Of a DNA stretch of 46,306 bases, positions 1 to 12,070 are shown piece after piece; positions within the stretch are counted from its first letter, which is position 1, and each line of letters begins with the position of its first letter. Position numbers and translations under genes: made by a program. The notes beneath the pieces were generated by a model that worked only from the letters and a program-made list of their open reading frames with translations, was not told the DNA's origin and did no database searches. Source of the DNA: Penium margaritaceum (lineage: Eukaryota; Streptophyta; Zygnematophyceae; Desmidiales; Peniaceae); assembly GCA_023375785.1 (NCBI GenBank), contig SZWC01000816.1:174466-220771 (forward strand), read 5' to 3'.

Positions 1-540
1 CCGGCTTTGGATTCTGTGACCCGGCTTTGGTTTCTGTGACCCGGCTTTGGTTTCTGTGACCTGGCTTTGGTTTCTGTGACCCGGCTTTGGTTTCTGTGAC
101 CCGGCTTTGGTTACTGTGACCCGGCGTGGGTTTCTTTGACCCGGCTTTAGTTTCTGTGACCGGGGTTTAGTTTCTGTGACCCGGCTTTGGTTTCTGTGAC
201 CCGGCTTTGGTTTCTGTGATCCTAGTTTGGTCTCTGTGACCCGGCTTTGGATACATTGACCCGGTTTTGGTTTCTGTGACCCGGCTTTGGTTTCTGTGAC
301 CCGGTTTTGGTTTATGTGACCCGGTTTTGGTTTTTGTGACCCGACGTTGGTTTATGTGACCCTGCTTTGGTTTCTGTGACCCGGCTCTAGTTTCTGTGAC
401 CCGGCTTTGGTTTCTGTGACCTGGCTTTGATGTCTGTGAACCGGCTTTGGTTTTGGTGACCGGGCTTTGGTTTCTCTGACCCGGCTTTGGTTTCTACAAC
501 CCAGCTTTGATTTTCATGAACCGGCTTTTCTTTCCGTGAC

Positions 541-704
541 CCCGCTTTGGTTTTTTTTTTACCCGGCTTTGGTTTTTGTGACCCGGCTTTGATTTTTGTG
601 ACCCGGCTTTGGTTTCTATGACCCCGCTTTGGTTTTTTTTTTACCCGGCTTTGGTTTTTGTGACCCGGCTTTGATTTTTGTGACCCGGCTTTGGTTTCTA
701 TGAC
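541..704. repeat. 82-bp tandem duplication with T10 runs
   Basis: Two tandem copies of an 82-bp block (541-622 and 623-704) made of four satellite units. One unit has its CTGTGACC segment replaced by a run of ten T, which adds two bases and breaks the 20-bp period. The copies look identical, so the duplication is recent relative to the surrounding diverged units. Confidence 0.85.
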
Positions 705-3458
705 CCCGCTTTGGTTTTTGTGACCTAGCTTTGCTTTAAGTAGCCCTGCTTTTACTTTTGTGCCCTGTTTTTGGTTTCTGTGACCCGGCGTTGGTTTCTG
801 TGTCCCGGCTTTGGTTTCTGTGACCCGGCTTTGGTTTGTGTGACCCGGCTTTGGTTCATGTGATACGGCTTTCGTTTCTATGACCTGGCTGTGATTTCCA
901 TGAACCGGCTTTGGTTTCGGTGATCCGGCTTTGGTTTCTGTGACCTGGCTTTGGTTTGTGTGACCCGGCTTTGCTTTTGGTGGCCCTGCTTTGGTTTTGG
1001 TGACCCGGCTTTGGTTTCTGTGACCCGGCTTTAGTTTCTGTGACCTGGCTTTAGTTTATCTGACCCGGCTTTGGCTTCTGTGACCCGGTTTTTTTTTCTG
1101 TAGCCCAGCTTTGGTTTCTGTGACCCGGCTTTTGTTTCTTTGACCCGGCTTTGGTTGCTGTGACCCGGTTTTGCTTTCCGTGAACCGGCGTTGGTTTCGG
1201 TGACCCGGCATTGATTTCTATGAGCCAAATCAGATTTCTTTGACCCGGCTTTGGTTTCTGTTACCCGGCTTTGGTTACAATGACCCAGCTTCGGTTACTG
1301 TGATCCACGTTTGGTTTGTGTGACCTGGCTTTGATGTCTGTGACCTAGCTTTGGTTTCTGTGACCATGCGTTGGTTTCTTTGACCCGGCTTTGGTTTCTG
1401 TGACCCGGCTTTGGTTTCTTAAACCCTGCTTTGGTTTCTGTGACCCGGCTTTGGTTTCTGTGACCCGGCTTTCCTTTCTCTGACCTGGTTTTTGTTTCTG
1501 TGGCCCAGCTTTGGGTTCTGTGACCCAGCTTTGGTTTATGTGACTCGGCTTTGGTTTTTGTGACCCAGTTCTGGTTTTTGTTGCCCGGCTTTGGTTACTC
1601 TGACCGGGCTTCGGTTACTATGATCCAGGTTTGGTTTGTGTGACCCGGTTGTGGTCTTTGTTACCCGGCGTTGGTTTCTGTGACCTGGCTTTGGTTTCTG
1701 TGACACGGCTTTGGTTTTTGTGACCCGGCTTTGGTTTCTGTGATCCGGCTTTGGTTTCTGTGACCTGGCTTTGGTTATTGTTACCCAGCGTTGGTTTCTT
1801 CGACCCGGCTTAGGTTTCTGTGACCCGACTTTAGTCTCTGTGCCCGGGCTTTGATTTCTATGACCCAGCTTTGGTTTGTGTGACCCGGCATTGGTTTCTG
1901 TGACCAGGCTTTGGTATCTCTGACCTGGCTTTGGTTTCTTTCGACCCGGCTTGGGTTACTGTGACCCGGCTTTGGTTTCTGTCACTCGGTGTTGGTTTCT
2001 GTTGATCGGCTTTGGTTTCTGTGACCCCAGGTTGGCTTCAGTGACCCAGCTTTGGTTTTTGTCACCTAGCTTTAGTTTCTGTGACCCGGCTTTGGTTTCT
2101 GTGTCCCGGATTCCGTTCCTCTGACCCGGCTTTGGTTTCTGTGACCCAGCTTTGGTTTCTGTGACCCGGCTTTGGTTTTTGTGACCCGGCCGTGGTCTTT
2201 GACCCGGCCTTGGTTTCTGTGACAAGGCTTTGGTTTCTGTGATCGGCTTTGGGTTCTGTGACCCGCCTTTGGTTTCCGTGGCCTGGCTTTGGTTTTTTCT
2301 GACCCAGCATTGGTTTTTGTGACCCTGCTTTGGTTTCTGTGACCCGGCTTTGATTTTTGTGACCTGGTTTTGTCTTCTGTGACCCAACTTTGGTTTCTGT
2401 TACCCGGCTTTGGTAATTGTGGCACGGCTTTCATTGTGTGACCCGGCTTTGGTTTCTGTGACCCAGCTTTTGTTTCTGTGACCCGGCTTTTGTTTCTGTG
2501 ACCTAGCTCTGGTTTCTGTGACCCAGCTTTGGTTTCTCTGACCCGGCTTTGATTTCCGTGAACCGGCTTTGAATTCTGTGACCCGCCTTTGGTTTCTGTG
2601 ACCCTACTTTGGTTTCTGTAACCTAGCTTTGGTTTAAGTAGCCCGGACTTGGCTTTTGTGTCCCGGCTTTGGTTTTTCCGTCGTTGGTGTTTGTGTCCCG
2701 GCTTTGGTTTCTGTGACCCAGCCTTGTTTTCTCTGACCCGGCTTTGGTTTCTATGACCCGGCTTTGGTTTTTGTGACCCGTCCTTGGTTTGTGTGACACG
2801 GTTTGGCTTCTATGACCTGGCTTTCATTTCCGTGAACAGGCTTTGGTTTCGGTGACCCGGCTTTGGTTTTTGCGACCCGGCTTTGGTTTGCGTGACCCGG
2901 CTTTGCTTTCTCTGGCCTAGTTTTGGTTTTGGTGACCCGGTTTTGGTTCCTGTGACCCGGCTTTGGTTTCTGTGACCTGGCTTTAGTTTTTGTTACCTGG
3001 CTTTGGTTTCTGTGACCCGGCTTTGGCTTCTGTGAACCGACTTTGGTTTCTATGACCCAGCTTTGGTTTTTGTGACTTGGCTTTTGTTTCTGTGACCTGG
3101 CTTTGGTTTCTGTGACCCGGTTTTCCTTTTCATGAGCCACCTTTGCTTTCGATGACTCGGCATTCAAGTCTGAGACCTGACTCAGGTTTATGTGACTCGG
3201 CTTTGGTTTCTGTGACCTGGCTTTGGTCTCAGTGACCTGGCTTTGGTTTCTATGACCCGGCTTTGGTTTCTGTGACCCGGCTTTGGTTTCTTTGACCTGG
3301 CTTTGGTTTCTGTGACCTGGCTTTGGTTTCTGTGACCTGGCTTTGGTTTTTGTCACCCATTTCTGGTTTCTGTGACCCGACTTTGGTTTCTGTGACCTGG
3401 CTTTGGTTTCTCTGATCCGGCTTTTGTTCCTGTGACTCAGCTTTGGTTTCTGTGACCC

Positions 3459-3698
3459 GGCTTTGATTTCTGTGACCCGGCTTTCGTTTCTGTGTCCGGG
3501 CTTTGGTGTCTGTGACCCGGCTTTGATTTCTGTGACCCGGCTTTCGTTTCTGTGTCCGGGCTTTGGTGTCTGTGACCCGGCTTTGATTTCTGTGACCCGG
3601 CTTTCGTTTCTGTGTCCGGGCTTTGGTGTCTGTGACCCGGCTTTGATTTCTGTGACCCGGCTTTCGTTTCTGTGTCCGGGCTTTGGTGTCTGTGACCC
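3459..3698. repeat. 60-bp higher-order repeat, 4 copies
   Basis: Four copies of a three-unit block. The three units are distinguished by GATTTC, by TTTCG with TGTCCGGG, and by GGTGTC. The repeated lines are identical. The change of TGA to TGT in one unit of the three opens a 90-aa + strand reading frame (3463-3735), which I regard as incidental. Confidence 0.92.
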
Positions 3699-5040
3699 GG
3701 CTTTGGTTTGTGTGACCCCGCCTTGGTTTCTGTGACCCGGCTGTGGTTTGTGTGACCTGGCTTTGGTTTCTGTGACCCGGCTCTGGTTTATGTGACCCGC
3801 CTTTGGTTTCTGTGAGCCGGCTTTGCTTCTTTGTGACCCGGCTTTGGTTTGTGTGACCCCGCCTTGGTTTCTTTGACCCGGCTTTGGTTTCTGTGACCTA
3901 GCTTTGGTTTCTGTGACCCGGGTTTGGTTTTTGTGACCCGGCTTTGGTTTCGGTGACCCGACTTTGGTTTTTGTGACCCGGCTTTGGTTTCTATGACCTG
4001 GCATTAGTTTCTGTGACGTGGCTTTGGTTTCTGTGACCCGGCTTTGGTTTCTTTGACCCGGCTTTGGTTTCTGTGACCCGGCTTTGGTTTATGTGATGCA
4101 GCTTTTCTTTCTGTGGCCCAGCTTTGGTTTCTGTGATCCGGTTCTGGTTTTTGTGACCCGGCTTTGGTTTCTGTGACCCGGTTTTGGTTTCTGTCACTCA
4201 GCTTTGGTTACTCTGACAGGGCTACGTTTACCATGATCCAGGCTTGGTATGTGTGACCCGGCTTTGGTTTATGTGACCCGGCGTTGGTTTCTGTGACCTG
4301 GCTTTGGTTTCTTTGACCCGGCTTTAGTTTCTGTGACCCGGGTCTGGCTTCAGTGATCCGGCGTGGCTTCTGTGACCCCGCTTTGGTTTCTGTGGCCTGG
4401 CTTTGGTTTCTGTGACCTGGCTTTGGTTTTTGGGACCCGACGTTGGTTTCTTTGACCCGGTTTTGGTTTCTGTTACCCGACTTTGGTTGCTGTGACCCGG
4501 CTTTGGTTTCTGTTCTCAGCTTTCCTTTCTGTGACCCAGCTTTGGTTCTTGTGACCCGACTTTGGTATCTGTGACCCGGATTTGGTTTCTGTGACCCGGC
4601 TTTGGTTATTGTGACTCAGCTTTGTTATCTGTGACCCGGCCTTGGTTTCTGTGATCCGATGTTGGTTTCTGTTACCCGGCATTGGTTTTTCTGACCCGGC
4701 TTTGGTTTCTGTGACCCGACTTTGGTATCTGTGACCCGGATTTGGTTTCTGTAACCCGGCTTTCGTTTCTGTGACCCGGCGTTGGTTTTTTTGACCTGGC
4801 TTTGGTTTCTGTGACCCAGCTCTGGTTTCTGTGACCCGGCTTTGGTTTTTGTGACCCAGCTTTGGTATCTGTGACCCGGCTTTGGTTTCTGTGACCCGGC
4901 GTTGGTTTCTGTAACCCGGCTTTGGTCTTTGTGACCTGGCTTTGGTTTCTCTGACCCGGCTGTGGTTTCTGTGACCCGGCTTTGGTTTCTGTAACCCAGC
5001 TTTCGTTTCTAAGACCCGGCTTTGGTTTCTCTTACCCGGC

Positions 5041-5245
5041 TTTGGTTTCTGTGACCCGGCTTTGGATTTTGTGACCCGGCTTTGGTTTCTGTGACCCTGC
5101 TTTGGTTTCTATGACCTGGCTTTGGTTTCTGTGACCCGGCTTTGGTTTCTGTGACCCGGCTTTGGATTTTGTGACCCGGCTTTGGTTTCTGTGACCCTGC
5201 TTTGGTTTCTATGACCTGGCTTTGGTTTCTGTGACCCGGCTTTGG
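5041..5245. repeat. 100-bp duplication of five units
   Basis: Two consecutive 100-bp blocks (5041-5140, 5141-5240). Each contains the unusual unit with TTTGGATTTTGTGACC and a unit with CTATGACCTGG. The copies are identical, which marks a local unequal-exchange or slippage event. Confidence 0.85.
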
Positions 5246-7780
5246 ATACCTTGACCCGATTTTTGTTTGTGTGACCCGGTTTTGGTTTCTGTGACCCGGC
5301 TTTGGTTCCTCTGACCTGACATTGGTTTCTGTGTCCCGGCGTTGGTATCTGTGAAACGGCTTTGGTTTCTGTGACCTGGCTTTGATTTCTGTGAACTAGC
5401 TATGATTTCGGTGACCCGGCTTTGGTTTTTGTGACCCGGCTTTGGTTTCTGTGACCCGGCTTTGATTTCCGTGAACTGGCTTTCGTTTCCGTAACCCGGC
5501 TTTGGTTTTTGTTACCTGGCTTTGGTTTCTGTGGGCCGGCTTTGGTCTCTGTGACCCGGCTTTGGTTTCTGTGACCTGGCTTTGGTTTCGGTGATCTGGC
5601 TTTGTTTTCTGTGACCATGCCTTGGTTTATTTGGCCCGGCTTCGGTTCTGTGACCCGGCTTTGGTTTCTGTGACCCGGCTTTTGCTTCTGTGACCCGGCT
5701 TTGATTTCTGTGACCCTACTCTGGTTTCTGTGACCCGGCTTTGGTTTCTCTGACCTGGCTTTGATTTCTGTGAACCGGCTTCGGTTTCATTGACGCAGCT
5801 TTGGTTTCTCGGACCCGGGTTTGGTTTCTGTGACCCGACTTTGATTTCTGTGAACCGGCTTTGGTTTCCGTGACCCGGCTTTGTTTCTGTGACGCAGCCT
5901 TGGTTTCCGTGACCCGGCTTTGGTTTATGTGACCTGGCTTTGGTTTTTGTGACCCGGCTTTTGTTTCTGTCATCCGGCTTTGGTTTCTCTGAACTGGCTT
6001 TGGTTTCCGTGACCTGGCTTTGGTTTCTATGACCAGGCTTTGATTTCCGTGAACCCGCTTTGGTTTTGGTGACCCGGCTTTGGTTTCTGTGACCCGGATT
6101 TAGTTTCATTGACCCGGCTTTGCTTTCTGTGACCCGGCTTTGGTTTCTGTGATGCAGCTTTGGGTTATGTGACCCGGCTTTGGTTTCTCTGAGCCGACTC
6201 TGGTTTGTGTGACTCGGCTTTAGCTTCTGTGAATCGGTTTTGGTTTCGGTGACCCGCCTTTGGTTTCTGTGACCCGGCTTTCGTTTCTGTGACCCGGCTT
6301 TAGTTTCTGTGTCTTGGCTTTGGTTTCAGTGACCCGGCTTTGGTTTCTGTGACCCAGCTTTGGTTTCTGTGACCCGGATCTGGTTTGTGTGACCCGGTAT
6401 TTGTTTCTGTGACCCGGCTTTGGATTCAGTGATCCGGTTTTGATTTCAGTGAACCGGCTTTGGTTTCGGTGACCTGGCTTTGGTTCCTATGATCCGACTG
6501 AGGTTTCTGTGACCCGGCTTTGGTTTCTGTTACCCGGCTTTGGTTATTATGACCAAGCTTCAGTTACTGTGATCCAGGTCTGGTTTGTGTGACCCGGCTT
6601 CGGTTTCTGTGATCCGGCGTTGGTTTCTGTGACCTTGCATTGGTTTCTGTGACCCAGCTTTGGTTTATGTGACCCGGCTTTGGATACTGTGACCCGGCTT
6701 TGGTATCTCTGATTCGGCTTTGGTTTCTGTGACCCGGCTTTGGTTTGTATGACCTAGCTTTGGTTTCTGTGACTCGTCTGTGGTTTCTTTGACCCCGCGT
6801 TGTTTTCTTTGAACCGGCTTTGGTTTCTGTGACCCAGCTTTGGTTTTTGTGACCCAACTTTGGTTTCTGTGACCCCGCTTTGGCTTCTGTGACCCGGCTT
6901 TAGTTTGTGTAACCCGGCTTTGGTTTGTGTGATCCCGCTTTGGTTTCTGTGACCCGGCTTTGGTTTCTGTGTCCCGGCTTTGATTTCCGTGAACCGGCTT
7001 TGGTTTCCGTGACTCAGCTTTGGTTTCAGTTACCCGGCTTTGGTTTCTGTGGCCCGGCTTTGGTTTCTGTGAGTTGGCTTTTGTTTCTGTGATCCGGTTT
7101 TGGTTTCCTTGACCCGGCTCTAGTCTCTTTGACCCGGTTCTGGTTTTTGGTGACCTGTCTTTGGTTTCTGTGACTTTGCTTTGGTTTCTCTGGCCCGGCT
7201 TTGGTTCTGTGACCTGGCATTGGTTTCTGTGACCCGGCTTTTGTTTCTGTGACGCGGCTTTGATTTGTGTCACCCGGCTTTGGTTGCTGTGACCCCAGTT
7301 TGGTTTCTGTGTCCGAGCTTTGGTTTATGTGACCCGGCTTTGGTTTCTGTGACCAGGCTTTGGTTTCTGTGAACCGCCTTTGGTTTCTGTGACCCGGCTT
7401 TGGTTTCTGTGACCTGGCTTTGGTTTCTGTAACCCGGCTTTGGGTTCTGTAACCAAGCTTTGGTTTCCGTGACCCAGCTTTGGTTTCAGTGACCCGGCTT
7501 TCATTTCTGTGACCCAACTTTGGTTTCCCTGACCGAGGTTTGGTTTCTTTGACCTGGATCTGGTTTTTCTGGCTCGGCTTTGGTTTATGTGACCCGGCTT
7601 TGGTTTCTTTGACCGGGCTCTGGTTTCAGTGACCCAGCTTTGGTTTCTGTGTCGCGCCTTTAATTTCTGTGACCTGGCTTTGGTTTTTGTCACCTAGCTT
7701 TGGTTTCTGTGACCCTGCGTTGGTTTCTTTGACCCGGCTTTGGTTTCTGTGACCCAGCTTTGGTTTCTGTGTCCCGGCTT

Positions 7781-7980
7781 TGGTTTCTGTGACCCGGCTT
7801 TGGTTTCTGGGACCCGGCGGTGGTTTCATTGACTCGGCTTTTGGTTTCTGAGACCCGGTCTGGTTTCTGTGACCCGGCCTTGGTTTCTGTGACCCGGCTT
7901 TGGTTTCTGGGACCCGGCGGTGGTTTCATTGACTCGGCTTTTGGTTTCTGAGACCCGGTCTGGTTTCTGTGACCCGGCCT
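7781..7980. repeat. 100-bp duplication of five units
   Basis: Two copies at a 100-bp period. Each holds a unit with CTGGGACCCGGCGG, a unit with TTCATTGACTCGG and a unit with CTGAGACCCGGTC. These rare variants recur in the same order, and the copies are identical over the stated span. Confidence 0.87.
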
Positions 7981-9131
7981 TGGTTTCTGTGACCCAGCTT
8001 TGGTTTCTGTGACCAGGCTTTGGTTTCTGTGACCCGGCCTTTGTTTCTGTGACCCGGCTTTGGTTCGTGTGACCCGGTTTTGGTTTCTGTGACCTGGCTT
8101 TCATTTTTGTGACCTGGCTACGGTTTCGGTGACCCAAGTTTGGTTTCTATGACCCGGCTTTGATTTCCGTGAACAAGCTTTGGTTTCCGTGACTCGGCTT
8201 TGGTTTCTGTGGCCCGGCTTTGGTTTCTGTGGCCCGGCTTTGGTTTCTGTGGCCTGGCTTTTGTTTTTGTGACCCGGCTGCGGTTTCTGTGACCCGGCTC
8301 TGGTTTCTCTGACCTGGTTTTGGTTTTTGGTACGCATTGGTTTCTGTGATGCGGCTTTGGTTTTTGTGGCCCGGCTTTTGTTCTGTGACCTGGTTTTGGT
8401 TTCTGTGACCCGTCTTTTGTTTCTGTGACCCGGCTTTGATTTCTGTCACCCGGCTTTGGTTTCTGTGACCCGGCTTTGGTTTCTGTGACCCGGAGTTGGT
8501 TTCTGTGACTCGGCTTTGGTTGCTATGACCTGGCTTTGATTTCCGTGAACCGGCTTTGGTTTCGGTGACCCGGCTTTGGTTTTTGTGACTCGTTTTTGGT
8601 TTCTGTAACCTGGCTTTGCTTTCTGTGACCCGGCTTTGGTTTTTGTGACCCGGTTTTGATTTCCGTGAACCGGCTTTGGTTTTGGTGACCCGGCTTTGGT
8701 TTCTGTGATCTGACTCAGGTTTCTTTAACCCGGCTTTCGTTTCTCTTACCCGGCTTTGGTTTCTGTGACCCGGCGTTGGTTTCTGTAATCTGGCTTTGGT
8801 TCCTGTAACCCGGCTTTGGTTTCTGTGACCCGAGTTTGGTTTCTGAAATCCGGCTTTGGTTTCTGTGACCCGGCTTTGGTTTCTGTGATCCGGCTTTGAT
8901 TTCTGTGACCTGACTTTGGTTTCTGTGACCCGGCTTTAGTTTCTTTGACCCGGCGTTGGTTTCTTTGACCCGGCTTTGGTTTCTGTGACCCGGCTTTGGT
9001 TTCTGTGACCCGGCTTTGGTTTCTTTGACCCACCTTTGGTTTCTGTGACCCGGCTTTGGTTTATGTGACCCGGATTTGGTTTTCGTGACCCGGCTTTGGT
9101 TTCTGTGATCCGGCTTTGGTTTCTGTGACCT

Positions 9132-9911
9132 GGCTTTGGTTTCTATGACCCGGCTTTGGTTTCTATGACCCGGCTTTGGTTTCTATGACCCGGCTTTGGT
9201 TTCTATGACCCGGCTTTGGTTTCTATGACCCGGCTTTGGTTTCTATGACCCGGCTTTGGTTTCTATGACCCGGCTTTGGTTTCTATGACCCGGCTTTGGT
9301 TTCTATGACCCGGCTTTGGTTTCTATGACCCGGCTTTGGTTTCTATGACCCGGCTTTGGTTTCTATGACCCGGCTTTGGTTTCTATGACCCGGCTTTGGT
9401 TTCTATGACCCGGCTTTGGTTTCTATGACCCGGCTTTGGTTTCTATGACCCGGCTTTGGTTTCTATGACCCGGCTTTGGTTTCTATGACCCGGCTTTGGT
9501 TTCTATGACCCGGCTTTGGTTTCTATGACCCGGCTTTGGTTTCTATGACCCGGCTTTGGTTTCTATGACCCGGCTTTGGTTTCTATGACCCGGCTTTGGT
9601 TTCTATGACCCGGCTTTGGTTTCTATGACCCGGCTTTGGTTTCTATGACCCGGCTTTGGTTTCTATGACCCGGCTTTGGTTTCTATGACCCGGCTTTGGT
9701 TTCTATGACCCGGCTTTGGTTTCTATGACCCGGCTTTGGTTTCTATGACCCGGCTTTGGTTTCTATGACCCGGCTTTGGTTTCTATGACCCGGCTTTGGT
9801 TTCTATGACCCGGCTTTGGTTTCTATGACCCGGCTTTGGTTTCTATGACCCGGCTTTGGTTTCTATGACCCGGCTTTGGTTTCTATGACCCGGCTTTGGT
9901 TTCTATGACCC
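9132..9911. repeat. Homogeneous 20-bp block, A variant, 39 perfect copies
   Basis: Thirty-nine consecutive units are identical and share one change from the consensus (CTATGACC instead of CTGTGACC). Flanking units differ from each other by several bases, so this block arose by a recent local expansion of one unit or was added by the assembler. The + strand stop is kept in this variant. Confidence 0.95.
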
Positions 9912-9999
9912 GGCTTTGGTTTCTGTGACCCGGCTTTGGTTTCTATGACCTGGCTTTGGTTTCTGTGACCTGTCTTTGGTTTCTGTGACCCAGCTTTGG

Positions 10000-12070
10000 T
10001 TTCTGTGACCCCGCTTTGGTTTCTGTGACCCGGCTTTGGTGTCTGTGACCTGTCTTTGGTTTCTATGACCCGGCTTTGGTTTCTATGACCCGGTTTTGGT
10101 TTCTGTGACCCGGCTTTGGTTTCTGTGAACCGGCTCTGGTTTCTGTGACCCAGCTTTGGTTTCTGTGACCCAGCTTTGGTTTCTGTGACCCGGGTTTGGT
10201 TTCTGTGACCCGGCTTTTGCTTCTGTGACCCGGCTTTGGATTCTTTGACCCGGTTTTGATTTCCATGAACTGGCTTTGGTTTCGGTGACCCAGCTTTGGT
10301 TTCTGTGATCTGACTCAGGTTTCTTTGACCCGGCTTTGGTTTCTGTTACCCGGCGTTGGTTTGTGTGACCTGGCTTTGGTTTCTGTGATCCGGCTCTGGT
10401 TTTTTGTGACCAGGCTTTGGTTTCTGTGACCCGGCATTTGTTTTTGTGACCTGGCTTTGGTTTGTGTGACCTAGCTTTGGTTTCTATGACCTGGATTTTG
10501 TTTCTTTGACCCGGCGTTGGTTTCTTTCACCCGGCTTTGGTTTGTGGGACCTGGCTTTGGTTTCTGTGACCCGGCTTTGGTTTCTGTGACCCACCTTTGG
10601 TTTCTGTGACCCGGCTTTGGTTTCTGTGTTCCGGCTTTGGTTTCTGTGCACCAGCTTTGGTTTCTGTGATCTGGCCTTGGTTTCTGTGAACCCGGCCTTG
10701 GTTTCTGTGACTCGCCTTTTGTTTCTGTGACCTGGCTTTGGTTTCTGTGACCTGGCTTTGGTTTTTGTGATCCGGCATTGGTTTCTGTTACCCGACGTTG
10801 GTTTCTTTGACCCTGCTTTGGTTTTTGTGACCCGGCTTTGGTTTATGTGACCCGACTTTAGTTTCTATGACCCAACTTTGGTTTCTGTGACCCGGCTTTG
10901 GTTTCTGTGACCCGGCTTTGGTTTTTGTGACCCGGCTTTGGTTTCTATGACCCTGGTTTGGTTTCTGTGACCCAGCTTTGGGTTTTGTGACCCGGCTTTG
11001 GTTTATGTGACCTGACATTGGTTTCTTTGACCCTGCTTTGGTTTCTGTGACCCGGCCTTGCTTTCTCTGACCCGGCCTTGGTTTATTCAACCCGGCTTTG
11101 GTTTCTGTGATCGGCTTTGGTTTCTGTGACCCAGCTTTGGTTTCTGTGATCTGCCTTTGGTTTCTGTGAACCGGCTTTGGTTTTTGTGACCTGGCTTTGG
11201 TTTTTGTGACCGTGCTTTGGTTTCCATCACCCGGCTTTGGTTTCTGTGACCCGGCTTTGGATACTTTGACCCGGTTTTGGTTTTTGTGACCCGGTTTTGT
11301 TCCTTTCACCCGGCTTTGGTTTCTGTGACCTGACGTTTGTTTATGTGATCCCGCTTTGGTTTTTGTGACCCGGCTTTGGTTTCTGTGATCTGGCTTTGGT
11401 TTCTGTGACCTGGCTTTGATTACCATGAACTGGCTATGGTTTCGGTGACCCGGGTTTGGTTTCTGTGTGTGGTTTTGGTTTCTGTGACCCGGCTTTGATT
11501 CCCGTGAACCGGCTTTGGTTTCTGTGACCCGGCTTTGGTTTCTTTTACCCGGCTTTTGTTTGTGTGGCCATGTTTTGGTTTCTGTGACCTGGGTTTTGTT
11601 TCTGTGAGCCGGCTTTGGTTTCTCTGACCCGGCTCTGGTCTCTGTGACCCGGTTTTGGTTTCGATGACCCAGCTTTGGTTTCTGTGATCCGGCTTTGGTT
11701 TCTCAAACCCGACTTTGGTTTTTGTGGCCCGCCTTTGGATTCGTGACCCGGCTTTGGTTTCTGTGACCCCGCTTTTGTTTCTGTGGCCTGGCTTTGATTT
11801 CTGTGATCCGGCTTTGGTTTCTGTGACCCTGCTTTGGTTTCTGTGAGCCTGCTTTGGTTAATGTGACCCAGCTTTCGTTTCTGTGACCCGACGTTGGTTT
11901 CTGTGACCCGGCTTTGGTTTCTGTGTCCCAGCTTTGATTTCTGTTATTCAGCTTTGGTTTCTGTAACCTAGCATTGATTCGTGTAACCCGGCTTTGGTTT
12001 TTGTGTCCCGGCTTTGGTTTCTGTGACCCTGCGTTGGTCTCGCTGTCCCAGCTTTGGTTTCAGTGACCTG
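10000..12070. repeat. Segmental satellite duplication, copy 1
   Basis: An ordered series of variant units here recurs at about 13820-16030. Anchors include GATCTGACTCAGG (10307 and 14184), CTAGCTTTGG (10471 and 14427), GTTTATTCAA ending at 11090 and 15046, and GCGTTGGTCTCGCTGT (12031 and 15990). The offset steps from about 3,817 to 3,877 to 3,956-3,959. The two large steps are whole-unit multiples (60 and about 80 bp). Confidence 0.8.

Noticed and set aside
2751..4004. 417-aa minus-strand ORF and dozens of similar basic repeat ORFs in the arrays
   Set aside because: They are the 20-bp unit read in a stop-free direction. They begin and end at random unit mutations, overlap in several frames and show no domain or gene structure.
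9132..9911. CENP-B box or other known centromere motif in the unit
   Set aside because: The CTTTCGTTTC variants resemble part of a CENP-B box, but the required GGAA and CGGGA parts are absent, so a centromere role cannot be claimed from motif alone.
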